The notes below the pieces were generated by a model, which saw nothing but the letters and a program-made list of their open reading frames with translations, was not told where the DNA came from and made no database searches. Made by a program: the position numbers and the translations under genes. Shown in pieces: positions 18,399 to 27,657 of a stretch of DNA of 64,000 bases (position 1 is its first letter; each line of letters starts with the position of its first letter). Where the stretch lies: assembly GCA_033812795.1 (NCBI GenBank), contig JAPXSY010000001.1:167639-231638 (forward strand), read 5' to 3'. Origin of the DNA: JAPXSY01 sp033812795. GTDB lineage: Bacteria; Verrucomicrobiota; Kiritimatiellia; RFP12; UBA1067.

Positions 18399-20599
18399 GC
18401 TTCTTTTTCCTTCACTCTGCCGGAGGGGGCGATCTTCATCGTGTCCGTCAACTTCGCGGTCTTCCGCAAGAGGCTGTTGGCGTAAAGCACCTCCACGACA
18501 GCCACCAGCAGGGTCAGCCACAACAGCGCCTCACCCAGTGACCGGCCGATGCGGAAGTCCTCCAACTGCTTCATCAGGTCCTCTTTGCCGGTCGCCACAT
18601 GCAGCGCGGACACGCCCAGAATGGAGGAGATGTCCGCAGGTTTGACCGTGGCGAGATCCGACTCTTCGCGCAACATGTTGATCGCCAGAGCCGGTTGAGC
18701 GCCCCCGCCGCCCGGCGTGCTCAGCTTATAGATCCCCGGTGCCATCAGCCCTTCGGCGTACGCCACCGCCTCGCCCTCCACCATGACACTGCGCAACGGA
18801 ACCGGTTGGCCGTTCGGCGCGCTAAGCGTCGAATGACGTGTGGCCTCCGGCAAGAACTCGTTCAGGGAGAGGCTGTCCGTAGCCCAAAGATACGGCGGAC
18901 GGGCACCCACCCCTGCGGCGTACTGGATCAACTGATGCGCCAGCGGCAGATAAAAGGCGGAGAGGGGAAAGTCGCTCCACGAGCGGTCGGCCGACACAGT
19001 GAGCATCACCACGGCCCCCCGTCCCGCAGGGCGGTTGATGAGAAAGGGCACCCCTGCGGAAGTCGCCACGACCACCTGGGCCTTTTCCTTCAGCGTCTCG
19101 CACTGGAGCTGGCGTTTGATCACCACCCGCGGCGCGATCCCCCCTTCAACGAGCCCCCGGATGGACGGATGCTGCGGCAGCACCCACGTCAGCAATTGTT
19201 TCCGCTTTTCAAGGGGCCACTCCGTGATCGCCGCGGGAGTTGCGGGCAGGCTGTTCCACTGGGCGTAATCCGACACCGCAGCACCGTCGCCGGGAAACAG
19301 AACGATCAGGCCGCCCGCAGCCGCGTACCGCTCCAGCAGGCTGATCTGCTGTCCGGGCAACGGCAGCACGTTACATAAAAACACGCAGGAGTAGGCGGAG
19401 AGGTTCTCCCCCCCCAATTCCGCGACCGATATGTTTTTGACCTCCACTGAGGAGACCGCCTCTGCGTCCGCGCTCACGCTCAACGCGGTGCGGAGGAAAA
19501 GCGCGTTTTCTTTGGACCCCACACATAACGCCGGCAACCGCTCGCGGACGTGAATCAGAAAGTGGAACGCATTGTCCTCCGTGAGACTGTCATCCGGCGT
19601 CGTCACCTGCGCCGTATGCACGCCGCCCTCTAACGGCGGGAACGCGAACCGAAGCCGCGCCTCGTCCTCCCCGCCCAGCATCACGGAGCGCCGTGCCGTC
19701 TCCTTGCCGTCGACCAACAGATGCACCGCTGTCTCCAGCGGCGTGCCGGTGCGTTTGAGATTCACCGTCACCTGACAGGGCGTCTGCGCGGTAATGAGCC
19801 GGGGCTCCAACTCCACGTTGAGGACCGCGGCGTTTTCCGGATTGGGCGTCCCCAGCAGCGTAACGAAACAGGTGGTGTTGTCCTGCACCGCCGAGGGATC
19901 CCACTTGTCCCCGACCGGGTCAGGCGAACCTGCGGCCCCGGCGGTCGCGTCGCCCTCCCCGCCCGCACTGAAACTGACCCACGGCAGCATCTGATGATCG
20001 GAAAGGATGTGCAGCTCGCGCTCGCCCCGCCGCCCTTCCTGATTCAGTGTCCCCAGAGCCGCCAGCGTCGCCGGACAGAGGCGTGACGAGCCCACCGGCA
20101 TCGGCAGCGCCCGAAGACGGGCTGTCGCCTCATCTTTCTTGCCGGTCATCTGCTCGCATATCGGCGTCACCTGGTCGCCCGCCAGATAGATGCAGAACCG
20201 GTCGTTGTCTCCTAGCCCCTCCACGATCGCGGCCGCCAACTCCGTGGCCTGGTTCCACACGCTCTGTTGGTTCAGCCGATAGTTCATGCTGTACGAGCCG
20301 TCCAGCACGATCGCCACATCCCGCGACGTGCGGCTCAGCAGGGATCCGAAGTTCCGAGTGCGGAGGATCGGCATGGCGAACGCCAGAGCCAACAGGGCCA
20401 GCAACAGCAGGCGCAGTATCAGCAGCAGCAGATTCTCCATCCGGATGCGCCGCGACGAGCGTTTCTGCGCCAGTTTCAGAAACCGGACCGTGCTGAACGG
20501 CAACCGCTCGGTCCGGCTCGACTGGATCAGATGCAGGATCAGCGGCAGGGTTAAAGCACCCAACGCCGCCAGAAACAGTGGATTGAGAAAAGAAATCAT
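18395..20599 (-). CDS. BatA-like VWA membrane protein (aerotolerance-type N-terminus)
   Basis: 734 aa. The N-terminus is the classic BatA/TIGR02226 signature: MISFLNPLFLAALGALTLP, then STVRFLKLAQKRSSRRIR, and a second TM NLLLLILRLLLLALLALAF. A VWA domain follows with IVLDGSYSMNY (D-x-S-x-S metal site). The middle holds beta-sandwich periplasmic segments and an amidotransferase-like fold (YAAAGGLIVLFPGDG). A C-terminal TM (LWLTLLVAVVEVLYANSLL) precedes a short cytoplasmic tail. It starts 6 bp after the DUF58 gene stop and is translationally coupled to the next gene by GTGA. It is probably a MoxR client or partner at the inner membrane. Confidence 0.9.
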   Translation of the reverse strand: MISFLNPLFLAALGALTLPLILHLIQSSRTERLPFSTVRFLKLAQKRSSRRIRMENLLLLILRLLLLALLALAFAMPILRTRNFGSLLSRTSRDVAIVLDGSYSMNYRLNQQSVWNQATELAAAIVEGLGDNDRFCIYLAGDQVTPICEQMTGKKDEATARLRALPMPVGSSRLCPATLAALGTLNQEGRRGERELHILSDHQMLPWVSFSAGGEGDATAGAAGSPDPVGDKWDPSAVQDNTTCFVTLLGTPNPENAAVLNVELEPRLITAQTPCQVTVNLKRTGTPLETAVHLLVDGKETARRSVMLGGEDEARLRFAFPPLEGGVHTAQVTTPDDSLTEDNAFHFLIHVRERLPALCVGSKENALFLRTALSVSADAEAVSSVEVKNISVAELGGENLSAYSCVFLCNVLPLPGQQISLLERYAAAGGLIVLFPGDGAAVSDYAQWNSLPATPAAITEWPLEKRKQLLTWVLPQHPSIRGLVEGGIAPRVVIKRQLQCETLKEKAQVVVATSAGVPFLINRPAGRGAVVMLTVSADRSWSDFPLSAFYLPLAHQLIQYAAGVGARPPYLWATDSLSLNEFLPEATRHSTLSAPNGQPVPLRSVMVEGEAVAYAEGLMAPGIYKLSTPGGGGAQPALAINMLREESDLATVKPADISSILGVSALHVATGKEDLMKQLEDFRIGRSLGEALLWLTLLVAVVEVLYANSLLRKTAKLTDTMKIAPSGRVKEKEA

Positions 20600-20605
20600 A
20601 ATGGG

Positions 20606-21571
20606 CTACCGCAGCCTCCGCCGCTCTTCGAGATACGCCCGCGCGTAGGTTTCCACCGACTGGCCCGTCCTCACCAGACGGTAGTCGATCCGCATCCCTT
20701 CACAGGACACCCGGTAATGCTCCAGAAACTTCGCGAATGCCTGCTGATACTCCTTTGCCAAGCCGCGGGGATCCGCGGTGATCCGCTCCCCGGTCTCCAG
20801 ATCCTCAAATTCGAACCCCTGCTTCAGGGAAAGGTCGATCTCCACCGGATCCAGCACATGCAGCACGATCACGTCATGCAGCCGTTTCCGGAAATGGGCG
20901 AGCGCCAAGGTCACCTCCCGCTCGTCATCCAGCAGATCCGAGACCAGCACGACCAGCGCACGCTTGCGGATCGATTCGGCGATCTGGTGTAACGTCTCTG
21001 CCGTGCGTGTGGTGGAGGCCGGCTCCACCCCCTGCAACCGTTTCAGCATGTTGTGCAGATGGTTCACCGAATTCCGCGGCTCCACCTGCATGTCCAGCTT
21101 GTCCGAATAGACAAACAGCCCGACCGAATCACGGGCCTTGACCACCACATACCCCAATGCGGCGACCAACTGACAGGCGAAATCGAACTTCCGCACGGCC
21201 GCGCTACCGTAGGACATGGAGCCGCTCCGGTCCAGAATCAGATAAACCCGGAGATTGGTCTCGTCCTCGTACCGCTTGATGTAATACCGGTCCGTCCTCC
21301 CCAGCACCTTCCAGTCCAAATGCTTGGGGTCGTCCCCCATCCCGTACGCCTTATGCTCGGCGAACTCGGAACTGGCGCCCTTCAGGGGACTCCGGTGCGC
21401 GCCCGCCAGATTCCCCTCCACCACATACCGGGACTGCAGCACGATCCGGTTGAGCTTGTGCATCTCCTCCGGATTGAGGAAGGCCCGGATCCCCTCCTCC
21501 CCGGCCTGCCGGGAGGGTTTCGCCGCCACCGTCCCTTTGGCTTTCCCTTTTTTCGCCATACCCCGCTTCAC
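20606..21571 (-). CDS. DUF58 (VWA-like) protein
   Basis: 321 aa with GTG at 21571, or 317 aa from ATG 21559, which has AGCGGGGT before it. The N-terminus is Lys-rich. The DUF58 signature is clear: HLDWKVLGRTDRYYIKRYEDE, then a VWA metal motif LILDRSGSMSYGS, and LVVLVSDLLDDE. It is cytoplasmic. DUF58 proteins are standard partners of MoxR ATPases and sit next to BatA genes, as here. Confidence 0.92.
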   Translation of the reverse strand: MKRGMAKKGKAKGTVAAKPSRQAGEEGIRAFLNPEEMHKLNRIVLQSRYVVEGNLAGAHRSPLKGASSEFAEHKAYGMGDDPKHLDWKVLGRTDRYYIKRYEDETNLRVYLILDRSGSMSYGSAAVRKFDFACQLVAALGYVVVKARDSVGLFVYSDKLDMQVEPRNSVNHLHNMLKRLQGVEPASTTRTAETLHQIAESIRKRALVVLVSDLLDDEREVTLALAHFRKRLHDVIVLHVLDPVEIDLSLKQGFEFEDLETGERITADPRGLAKEYQQAFAKFLEHYRVSCEGMRIDYRLVRTGQSVETYARAYLEERRRLR

Positions 21572-21604
21572 CCGATCCTTTACGCGCCCGCCCGCATGTC
21601 CGTA

Positions 21605-22291
21605 TCACTTGCCTTGCGGCTTCCGGTAAATATCCAGTTGGTCCCGTTTCGCCCGTTCCGCCTTGTCGCGTTTGGCGATCTCCGTCAGCAGATACCTCGC
21701 CCACCCCTCTTTGCCGAGCTTCGCGATCATCTCCTTCTCGTTGGCGATCAGGTCCTCGTCGCGCTTGGAGACGTTCACCGCCACCCCGCCCCCGGTGAAC
21801 GAGTACACCACCGCCGAGGAGTCCACCTCGGAAAGCATCTCCTTACCGACTTTCGGCGCCAGACGGTCCTTATACCGCACGATCACCGGATTCAGCACGA
21901 TCTCGCGCGCCGTCGGGTCAGCGGCGGACACCACACCGGTCACCGCCACCGCGTCCCCCACAACAGTGGCGGGGGCCTGCTGCAGCACCGAAAGGGAGAC
22001 GCTCTTGCGCACCACAAACCGGACGATCACGCCGGAACTCGGCTCGCGGGTCTTGAGCGTCATGTGGGGAGCCCCCCCGGTCTGCCCCTTCTCCACCTCC
22101 AGCACCTCCAGATAACGGAAGAAAAACTGCTTGCCCCGGCCCTCGTCGGCATTGCTCTTACGCACGGCGGGTGCCTTGGGCTCCACCAGACTCAGCGCGT
22201 ACTCGTTACCGCTGCGCACCGCCGCGGCAGCGACGCCCGCCGTCAGCAACACCAGTGCCGCGACATTTCTCCGACTCACCGCACCCTTCAT
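21605..22291 (-). CDS. Secreted protein of unknown function
   Basis: 228 aa; ATG 22291 is preceded by GGAGCTTGGA. The signal peptide is VAALVLLTAGVAAAAV. The mature part is mixed alpha/beta with an SVVGDAV-like OB-fold-suggestive centre (VVGDAVAVTGVVSAAD) and a charged helical C-terminus (KRDKAERAKRDQ). No family recognised. It is co-oriented and closely spaced with DUF58 (33 bp), so it is likely part of the same system. Confidence 0.7.
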   Translation of the reverse strand: MKGAVSRRNVAALVLLTAGVAAAAVRSGNEYALSLVEPKAPAVRKSNADEGRGKQFFFRYLEVLEVEKGQTGGAPHMTLKTREPSSGVIVRFVVRKSVSLSVLQQAPATVVGDAVAVTGVVSAADPTAREIVLNPVIVRYKDRLAPKVGKEMLSEVDSSAVVYSFTGGGVAVNVSKRDEDLIANEKEMIAKLGKEGWARYLLTEIAKRDKAERAKRDQLDIYRKPQGK

Positions 22292-22363
22292 TCCAAGCTC
22301 CGTTCCCTTACGTTGCCTAACAACTTCATGTCCGATCCGCAGATTCCCGCAGGTTTGGATTCG

Positions 22364-22392
22364 ATCTGTGCCATCTGTGTAATCTGTGGATC
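22364..22392. repeat. Dispersed 'ATCTGTG' intergenic repeat
   Basis: A short run of three near-tandem copies of ATCTGTG(c/t/g)NN lies in the 142-bp gap upstream of the 21605-22291 gene. Related sequence, in the opposite orientation, opens the longer repeats at 30001 and 34062 (CATCCGCAGATGGACACAG). I see this as one member of a dispersed intergenic family; function unknown. Confidence 0.5.
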
Positions 22393-22433
22393 ACGTTACC
22401 GCATCGTTTGTTTCCGCTCCGCAGGCGGCAGAC

Positions 22434-23747
22434 TTAATTGGTCACCGAATACATCAGGATGTTCTGTCCGATGCGCTGGGCGCTGACATCGTCATACCCT
22501 CTGGCGTACGGGCTCTGCGACATCTCCCACCCCCCGGCCAACCCGAACGGGCTGTAAATCACCGCGACATGCCCGTTCACCTCCAGACCCTCGAGTTGCG
22601 GCCGGATGGCCGCCGAACCCAGAGCCTGCTGCAGAACCGGCGTCACCCCGACCCGCTGCACATCGTTGGGCACCTGAAAGATCGGGCTGTCTTGGGGAAT
22701 CGCGCGCAGGGGCGTGCCCGGAAACAGCGCCGACAGAAGAGTGCGGAAAGCCAGGTCGAACCCCTTGCGTCCGCAACAGGCCTCGGCCAGCAAGAACCCG
22801 CCGTTCTCCAAATACCTCTTCAGGTTGGCCGCCTCGCTTTTGTTCAGCGTGAAGTGCTCGTGCCCGGTCAGATACAGCAGCGGCGCGTTGAAAATCGCCG
22901 GATCCTTGAGCCGCATCTCCCGGACCGTGTATTTCACCGGCACGTCGGTCTTCAGATTGAAGGTCTGCAGAATCACCGAAAGCCCGGCGTGCCGCGTTTT
23001 CCAGACGCCGTCATAAATCACCTGCACCATGGCGACCTTGTCCGCGCTCGGTTCCGGCTTGTCGATGAACTGGATGGCGTGGGCCTGGCTTTTCGCCCAG
23101 GCGCGCATCGCCGAAGAGTAGGAAAAGATGTTCACGCCGAGCTTTTTGGCGGAATCCGCCTCATAGGCCTGATACTCCGGCAGGACATTGTCCTCCCAGC
23201 CTACCGCCATGCACCAGCGCGACACCAGCGCCACCACCCGGCAGTTGATCTCCACCGCGTCGAACCAAGGCTCATCGCCGACAAAGCCGGACTTCCTCAC
23301 GCCGGGGCAATACCGGACACGGTCCACATCGTAGTAGGCGTGGAAGATCGGATGATCCGACGTCAGGCGCTGGAGCGGCTGCTCCGGAAAGATCTTCGCC
23401 AACTCCCGCGCCGCGGAGCGGTAAAAGGGTGCCGACCCGAGCCCCGTGTTGTAAATGATCATGCCTCCCGCGAGACAGTACTCACGAATGCGTTTGCGCT
23501 GTTCCTCAGTGTACGAGAAATTGTAATGTCCGGAACGGTAGAGGATGGGGTTCTTGGCGGGATCCACCGACACCTCCTCCAGCGTCGCGACCTGCACGCT
23601 GTAGTTGACGTCGATCATCTCCTTCATGCTCTTGAGGAGATTGTTCACGTCATTCGGCGTGGCGTTCCAATCCAGATCCTCGTCCTGCCCCGAAACCGCC
23701 ATCACGGCCCCGACCGCCAGCACCCACCCCAACCGAACCCGCTTCAT
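22434..23747 (-). CDS. DUF4159 protein with two tandem DUF4159-like domains
   Basis: 437 aa from ATG 23747 (MKRVRLGWVLAVGAVMAVSG signal peptide), preceded by AAAGGATCAGGG; the longer frame to 23891 lacks coding character. The first domain (~35-215) and second domain (~235-430) share a layout of beta strand, 'P.LY.TGH..F..........L..Y...GG', and 'HPIF'. The first has ILYRSGHYNFSYTEEQRKRI and SDHPIFHAYY. The second has LLYLTGHEHFTLNKSEAANL and QDSPIFQVP. DUF4159 is amidotransferase-like without a known activity and accompanies MoxR clusters. The protein is exported. Confidence 0.85.
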   Translation of the reverse strand: MKRVRLGWVLAVGAVMAVSGQDEDLDWNATPNDVNNLLKSMKEMIDVNYSVQVATLEEVSVDPAKNPILYRSGHYNFSYTEEQRKRIREYCLAGGMIIYNTGLGSAPFYRSAARELAKIFPEQPLQRLTSDHPIFHAYYDVDRVRYCPGVRKSGFVGDEPWFDAVEINCRVVALVSRWCMAVGWEDNVLPEYQAYEADSAKKLGVNIFSYSSAMRAWAKSQAHAIQFIDKPEPSADKVAMVQVIYDGVWKTRHAGLSVILQTFNLKTDVPVKYTVREMRLKDPAIFNAPLLYLTGHEHFTLNKSEAANLKRYLENGGFLLAEACCGRKGFDLAFRTLLSALFPGTPLRAIPQDSPIFQVPNDVQRVGVTPVLQQALGSAAIRPQLEGLEVNGHVAVIYSPFGLAGGWEMSQSPYARGYDDVSAQRIGQNILMYSVTN

Positions 23748-23941
23748 ATCCCTGATCCTTTCATCCGGCCGCGCCCCGGCCAGATAACGGACAGGCCGCC
23801 AACAGGATGGGACATCACTGTCGCAAATCCTGCCGACGGCCAGACCAGTATCCCGCAACGGACTGAAGCCGCATAACCCCGGGTGTGTCAATCTCCCGTG
23901 CGGTCATTGCATACCTCTGCCGCCGCCCTCCGAACCGACAC

Positions 23942-24238
23942 TCACTTTGAACTCGAACCGCCCTCGCTCTTCAGCTTCGTGATCAGCACGGGCGGTTGCG
24001 GCGGTTTCTTGGCCTCAGTCCGGGCCTGCGGCGTGACCGGGCAGCAACAGCACGGGTCCGTGGTCTCCGCCGAAGATATCGACCGCGGCGGCGCGGGCGG
24101 CGGCTGTGACCGCTTGGGCGGCGGCACAAAACCAGGCTCGTCCGAACCGTCACCGGCCAGAACCGTTCCCATGCACAGCGTCGCGGCAAGCATGGCCACA
24201 CCGGCTTTTATACTCTTCTTCTGGGCTTCGCTTTTCAT
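23942..24238 (-). CDS. Small proline-rich secreted protein, first gene of the MoxR/VWA cluster
   Basis: 98 aa; ATG 24238 is preceded by a strong GAGGAGGGG. The signal peptide is IKAGVAMLAATLCMGTVLAG. The mature part is Pro/Ser-rich with a run of four cysteines (DPCCCCPV), which may be a metal or disulfide site. No family recognised. A sigma70-like promoter lies about 50 bp upstream, which makes this the likely 5' end of the long minus-strand operon. Confidence 0.6.
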   Translation of the reverse strand: MKSEAQKKSIKAGVAMLAATLCMGTVLAGDGSDEPGFVPPPKRSQPPPAPPRSISSAETTDPCCCCPVTPQARTEAKKPPQPPVLITKLKSEGGSSSK

Positions 24239-24284
24239 GCCGTCCCCTCCTCAACAGGCGTCACGCCAAAAACCGTATAGCAAC

Positions 24285-24313
24285 ACCTTAACACGGCCCC
24301 CCGGCACTGTCAA
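24285..24313 (-). promoter_or_regulatory. Sigma70-like promoter for the MoxR/VWA cluster
   Basis: On the minus strand a perfect TTGACA (24313-24308) is separated by exactly 17 bp from TAAGGT (24290-24285), a weak -10. It stands 47 bp upstream of ATG 24238, which has a strong RBS. The -35 match is convincing and the -10 is poor. Confidence 0.45.
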
Positions 24314-24437
24314 CCCGACCCGGCAAATTTTTCGTAAGCTGATTTCACCCCGCTCCTGTCGGCACCGAAAGACGCATTTCCGCTCACCGCATCATCACCT
24401 CGAATCCGCCGTCACGGGTCACGGCGACCGCACCCGA

Positions 24438-25724
24438 TCAGAAACCCTTGTGCGAGGCCCCGCCCGCCGAGGGCGTCCCCTCTGCCGCGTCGTAGGAACG
24501 CAGGATATCGCTACGGGTGTAGGGCCGGAACAGCACCCGGCTGTCAGACGGATAATACGGCAGCACGTCCGAATATCCGGGCACCACCACCTCCACCACC
24601 GGGAACCCGATTTCCGGCCCCGTGAAATCGATCACGTAACACTCCCGGTCCAGTTGGGCGAAGATCGCTTTCGCCCGCTCAATATCCTGCAGGCAGTCGT
24701 CAAACGCCTCGCCTTTCTGAAAGGGCACGACCGGCCCCTCCCGTAAAAAATTCGCCGTGCGCTGCGGCACAAACCCGAACAGGAAGGCCGAGAGATAGTT
24801 GTCGCCGTCATCCGGAATACAGCGGAGGGCGCGCAGGTCGTATTTCAGCACCCGCTCCTGATCCGCCGGATTCCCGTCGATGAACTCGTCCCGCATGCGG
24901 CCCTGCGCATACTCGGTGAAGACCCGGATCAGGGCCTCCTCCAGATTGAACCCCGCGCCCACTTTGAAGAAATGATGGAACTGATAACTCTCCGGAATGT
25001 TCGGGTCCCAAAAGTAGGCCCCCACACAGGGCAGCACACCGCCGAAAGACAAATCCTTGAGATGGACCTCAATCCCCTGCTGCCGGACAAACGCCATCTG
25101 CTCCCGCACCACGGGATGCGTGACCGTGTCCGGATCGATCGTGGGCATAACCAGACGCTGCCGAAGAACCGTGATGTGCACCCGCCGCTCGAAAACTTCC
25201 TCGATCGCGTGAACAATCGCCTCCTCGCGGTAATTGCCCGCCGCCATGCCGCTGGGCCCGCTGATCCGCCGCACGAACTCGATCGGGAGTTTGGCTGTCC
25301 TGCCGGTCATCAGCGAGAACCCGTCCGCCCAGAACATGGCGATGTCCGATTCTTTGACGCGCCCGATCATCTTCTCCGGAAGCGTCACATGCGGGATCAT
25401 CTCCTCGATCCCCACCGCATCGGGGATCACGTCCTGATGCCCGACCATATACCCCTGCAGCTCCGCATGCGTCTTGGCACCCGCCCACTCCGCGCACTCG
25501 GCCAGGGCTCCGGCCTTGGCCTGCAACGGCGTGATCCCCTTCCCCATGGAGCGGAACTCCAGATCGTCGATGTACAGCGCCGCCCAATGGAGACGCTCGG
25601 AGACACTCGTCTCGAACAGCCGGTAGTCATACCGACTACCGATCACGGCCTCCAGACGCTGAACCGTCTCTTCCAGAGGCACGCACCGCCCGAACACCAG
25701 TTTTTTGCGGCTTTCCAATTTCAT
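24438..25724 (-). CDS. YcaO-domain protein
   Basis: 428 aa from ATG 25724; the longer frame to 25820 runs into the upstream gene. YcaO-type features are visible: GKGITPLQAKAGALAECAEW (the conserved S/A-x-x-x-A-x-x-E helix), NYREEAIVHAIEEVFERR (second acidic helix), and GAGFNLEEALIRVFTEYAQG. In this superfamily these acidic helices bind ATP-Mg. YcaO proteins phosphorylate amide oxygens to make azolines, thioamides or amidines on peptides or proteins; other members have unknown targets. No TfuA or E1-like partner is adjacent, and no precursor peptide is obvious. A SagB-type oxidoreductase lies on the same strand at 6448-7332. Confidence 0.82.
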   Translation of the reverse strand: MKLESRKKLVFGRCVPLEETVQRLEAVIGSRYDYRLFETSVSERLHWAALYIDDLEFRSMGKGITPLQAKAGALAECAEWAGAKTHAELQGYMVGHQDVIPDAVGIEEMIPHVTLPEKMIGRVKESDIAMFWADGFSLMTGRTAKLPIEFVRRISGPSGMAAGNYREEAIVHAIEEVFERRVHITVLRQRLVMPTIDPDTVTHPVVREQMAFVRQQGIEVHLKDLSFGGVLPCVGAYFWDPNIPESYQFHHFFKVGAGFNLEEALIRVFTEYAQGRMRDEFIDGNPADQERVLKYDLRALRCIPDDGDNYLSAFLFGFVPQRTANFLREGPVVPFQKGEAFDDCLQDIERAKAIFAQLDRECYVIDFTGPEIGFPVVEVVVPGYSDVLPYYPSDSRVLFRPYTRSDILRSYDAAEGTPSAGGASHKGF

Positions 25725-25792
25725 ACGGCTCTCCCTGTCCTCGCAAATGCGGGCGTCCCTCTCGCACAAAGGCACGAGAGCACGGCCCCCGC

Positions 25793-26584
25793 TCACCGGG
25801 GTCTGGGCAGAACACGCCAATGGTTCCCGTCCGACAACAACAGCAGGCGGGCGCCCAGATACACGAGCGTCCCGCCGCTCATCTCCTGACCCAGCCTGCG
25901 CCGGACAGACACCCCATCGGGGTTCGCGAACTCAACCGTATCCGTGATACCGGCCGCCATCCGCAGAGCCCGCAACTGTATCCCGTCGGCATACGGACGC
26001 TTCAGCGCGTTCCGCAGATCGGAATCCGCGCCCAACCCCGGCGACTCCAGCACATACCGGTGCGCCGCCATTCCTTGGATCGAACTCGAAAGCCGATAGG
26101 CCCACGGTTTGCCCCAACGGTCGGTCAGAGGCGGCCGGGCCGCATCATCCCCCTCCACTTTCAGGGCCTCCAGCGTGGGAGGGAACGCGATGTCCCGCAG
26201 ATAGGCCTTCTTCAACGCGTGCGCGACCCGCTCCCGGTCCAACCGTGTCAGCCAAGTCCGCGCCATCTGATCCCCGGCCTTTTGGAGCGCCGTGACGGGC
26301 TTCTCCGTCTGCATCGACTCGAAAAGCCGGACCGCCATCTCCGTGTTGCCGTTCTTGAGATGATGCCACGCCGCGAAACCCGACATCACCAAAACGAACG
26401 GATCGCGCGGCGTGCGAGCCGTGAACGCGATGCAGGCCTTCAGGCTCTCTTCCGCCACAAACCCGCTGTTCGTGCCCACACACCACACGTCCCAAAGCCC
26501 CCGCTCGTCCGGTTGGACGGTCTGCCCCCGGCAAACCAATGCGCAGACTCCGATAACCGCCATAATCCCGATGCTTTTGCCCAT
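25793..26584 (-). CDS. Secreted protein with GspG-like C-terminal segment
   Basis: 263 aa from ATG 26584. The signal peptide is GKSIGIMAVIGVCALVCRGQ. The middle is helical (LKNGNTEMAVRLFESMQ). Around residue 160 there is RPPLTDRWGKPWAYRLS, which strongly resembles the 'DPWG.PY.Y' region of type II secretion major pseudopilins (GspG). A small C-terminal beta domain follows. There is no prepilin N-terminus, so it is not a pseudopilin itself. It lies 68 bp upstream of the YcaO gene on the same strand, probably in one operon. Confidence 0.68.
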   Translation of the reverse strand: MGKSIGIMAVIGVCALVCRGQTVQPDERGLWDVWCVGTNSGFVAEESLKACIAFTARTPRDPFVLVMSGFAAWHHLKNGNTEMAVRLFESMQTEKPVTALQKAGDQMARTWLTRLDRERVAHALKKAYLRDIAFPPTLEALKVEGDDAARPPLTDRWGKPWAYRLSSSIQGMAAHRYVLESPGLGADSDLRNALKRPYADGIQLRALRMAAGITDTVEFANPDGVSVRRRLGQEMSGGTLVYLGARLLLLSDGNHWRVLPRPR

Positions 26585-26735
26585 CCGTTTGTCTCCGCCG
26601 CGTTCCGCTTCCCACCATCCGAACATCTGAACTATATGCTAACACAGGCGCAGCCCGCAACCCCAAAACTCTTTGCCTGTAAAAACACTCCCCCTCCCCG
26701 CGTTCCCGACTGCTGAAAAAGAAGCTCGTGCGTCA

Positions 26736-27647
26736 TCAACGCGCACGGAACGCGTCGAGTTGCTTCTTGGCGCAGTTGGTGGTTACCGTCTGCGCACCGG
26801 CGGCAAACGCCCGAAGCGACATGTCGAGATTGTCGATCGTCCACACGTGGAATTCGTAACCCGCATCCCGAACGACCCTGACAAACGCCTGGTCAACCAC
26901 GGAAGGATCGAAGTAAATGTCAACACCATCGGCCCCGATGCGCTTCAGCGTGGAGACGATGTCTTCGGGCGCAACGGGCACCTTCTGTCCGTCCTGCCCC
27001 TTCTGGTGGGCACCCGTGAGCCAAAAAACTTTGTACTCGGGCATCTGCTTCTTAAGTTCGGCGCAACTCTTCTGGTTGAAACTGATGAAGAGCGTGTTCG
27101 CGGGCGTGGCTTGCGTCTGCTTCGCGAAAATCTCTTTGAGATACGGCACGATCTCGGGCCCCGTCTTCACCTCCACGTAGATGTAACGGCCGTCACGGGC
27201 AAGCGGAAGGACTTCCTCGAGCAGCGCGGGGCGCGTGGGCGAGTATTTTGAACCCTCCCATTTTCCCCAACCTCCCACGTCGCATTTCGAGATGACATCG
27301 TCCCAATTTGCGTCGGCGCACGCAAGCGTGCAGGCACCGGCCGTGGTGCGGCGGAGATTGCCGTCGTGGAACGTGAACACGCGTTTGTCTTTCGAGAGAT
27401 AGATGTCGCACTCGAAGCCGAACCCGCGTTCCACGGCCATCTGAAAGGCCGGGAGCGTGTTTTCGGGCGCATCGTGCGATTCGCCGCGGTGAGAGATGAA
27501 GGTGTCGGGGGCAGGGGCGGCGAAATACGTCTGACTGTCAGCCGCGCATCCCCGGACTTGACCAGCGTGGGACGGCGGGACAACTTCCGCCGCAGCACTC
27601 CCTACGAGCAAGACCGCCAGTGCGGTGAATGTCTTTTTATCGTCCAT
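26736..27647 (-). CDS. Secreted glycerophosphodiester phosphodiesterase
   Basis: 303 aa from ATG 27647. The signal peptide is TFTALAVLLVGSAAAE. GDPD barrel motifs are complete: SHRGESHDAPENTLPAF (catalytic His-Arg and Glu), GFECDIYLSKDKRVFTFHD (Glu-x-Asp metal site and catalytic His), then YVEVKTG, and the C-terminal GYEFHVWTIDN. It should release glycerol-phosphate or related alcohols from phosphodiesters in the periplasm. Its frame could extend to 27788 through a long palindrome just upstream, but that part looks non-coding. Confidence 0.88.
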   Translation of the reverse strand: MDDKKTFTALAVLLVGSAAAEVVPPSHAGQVRGCAADSQTYFAAPAPDTFISHRGESHDAPENTLPAFQMAVERGFGFECDIYLSKDKRVFTFHDGNLRRTTAGACTLACADANWDDVISKCDVGGWGKWEGSKYSPTRPALLEEVLPLARDGRYIYVEVKTGPEIVPYLKEIFAKQTQATPANTLFISFNQKSCAELKKQMPEYKVFWLTGAHQKGQDGQKVPVAPEDIVSTLKRIGADGVDIYFDPSVVDQAFVRVVRDAGYEFHVWTIDNLDMSLRAFAAGAQTVTTNCAKKQLDAFRAR

Positions 27648-27657
27648 TTTCGTTTTC

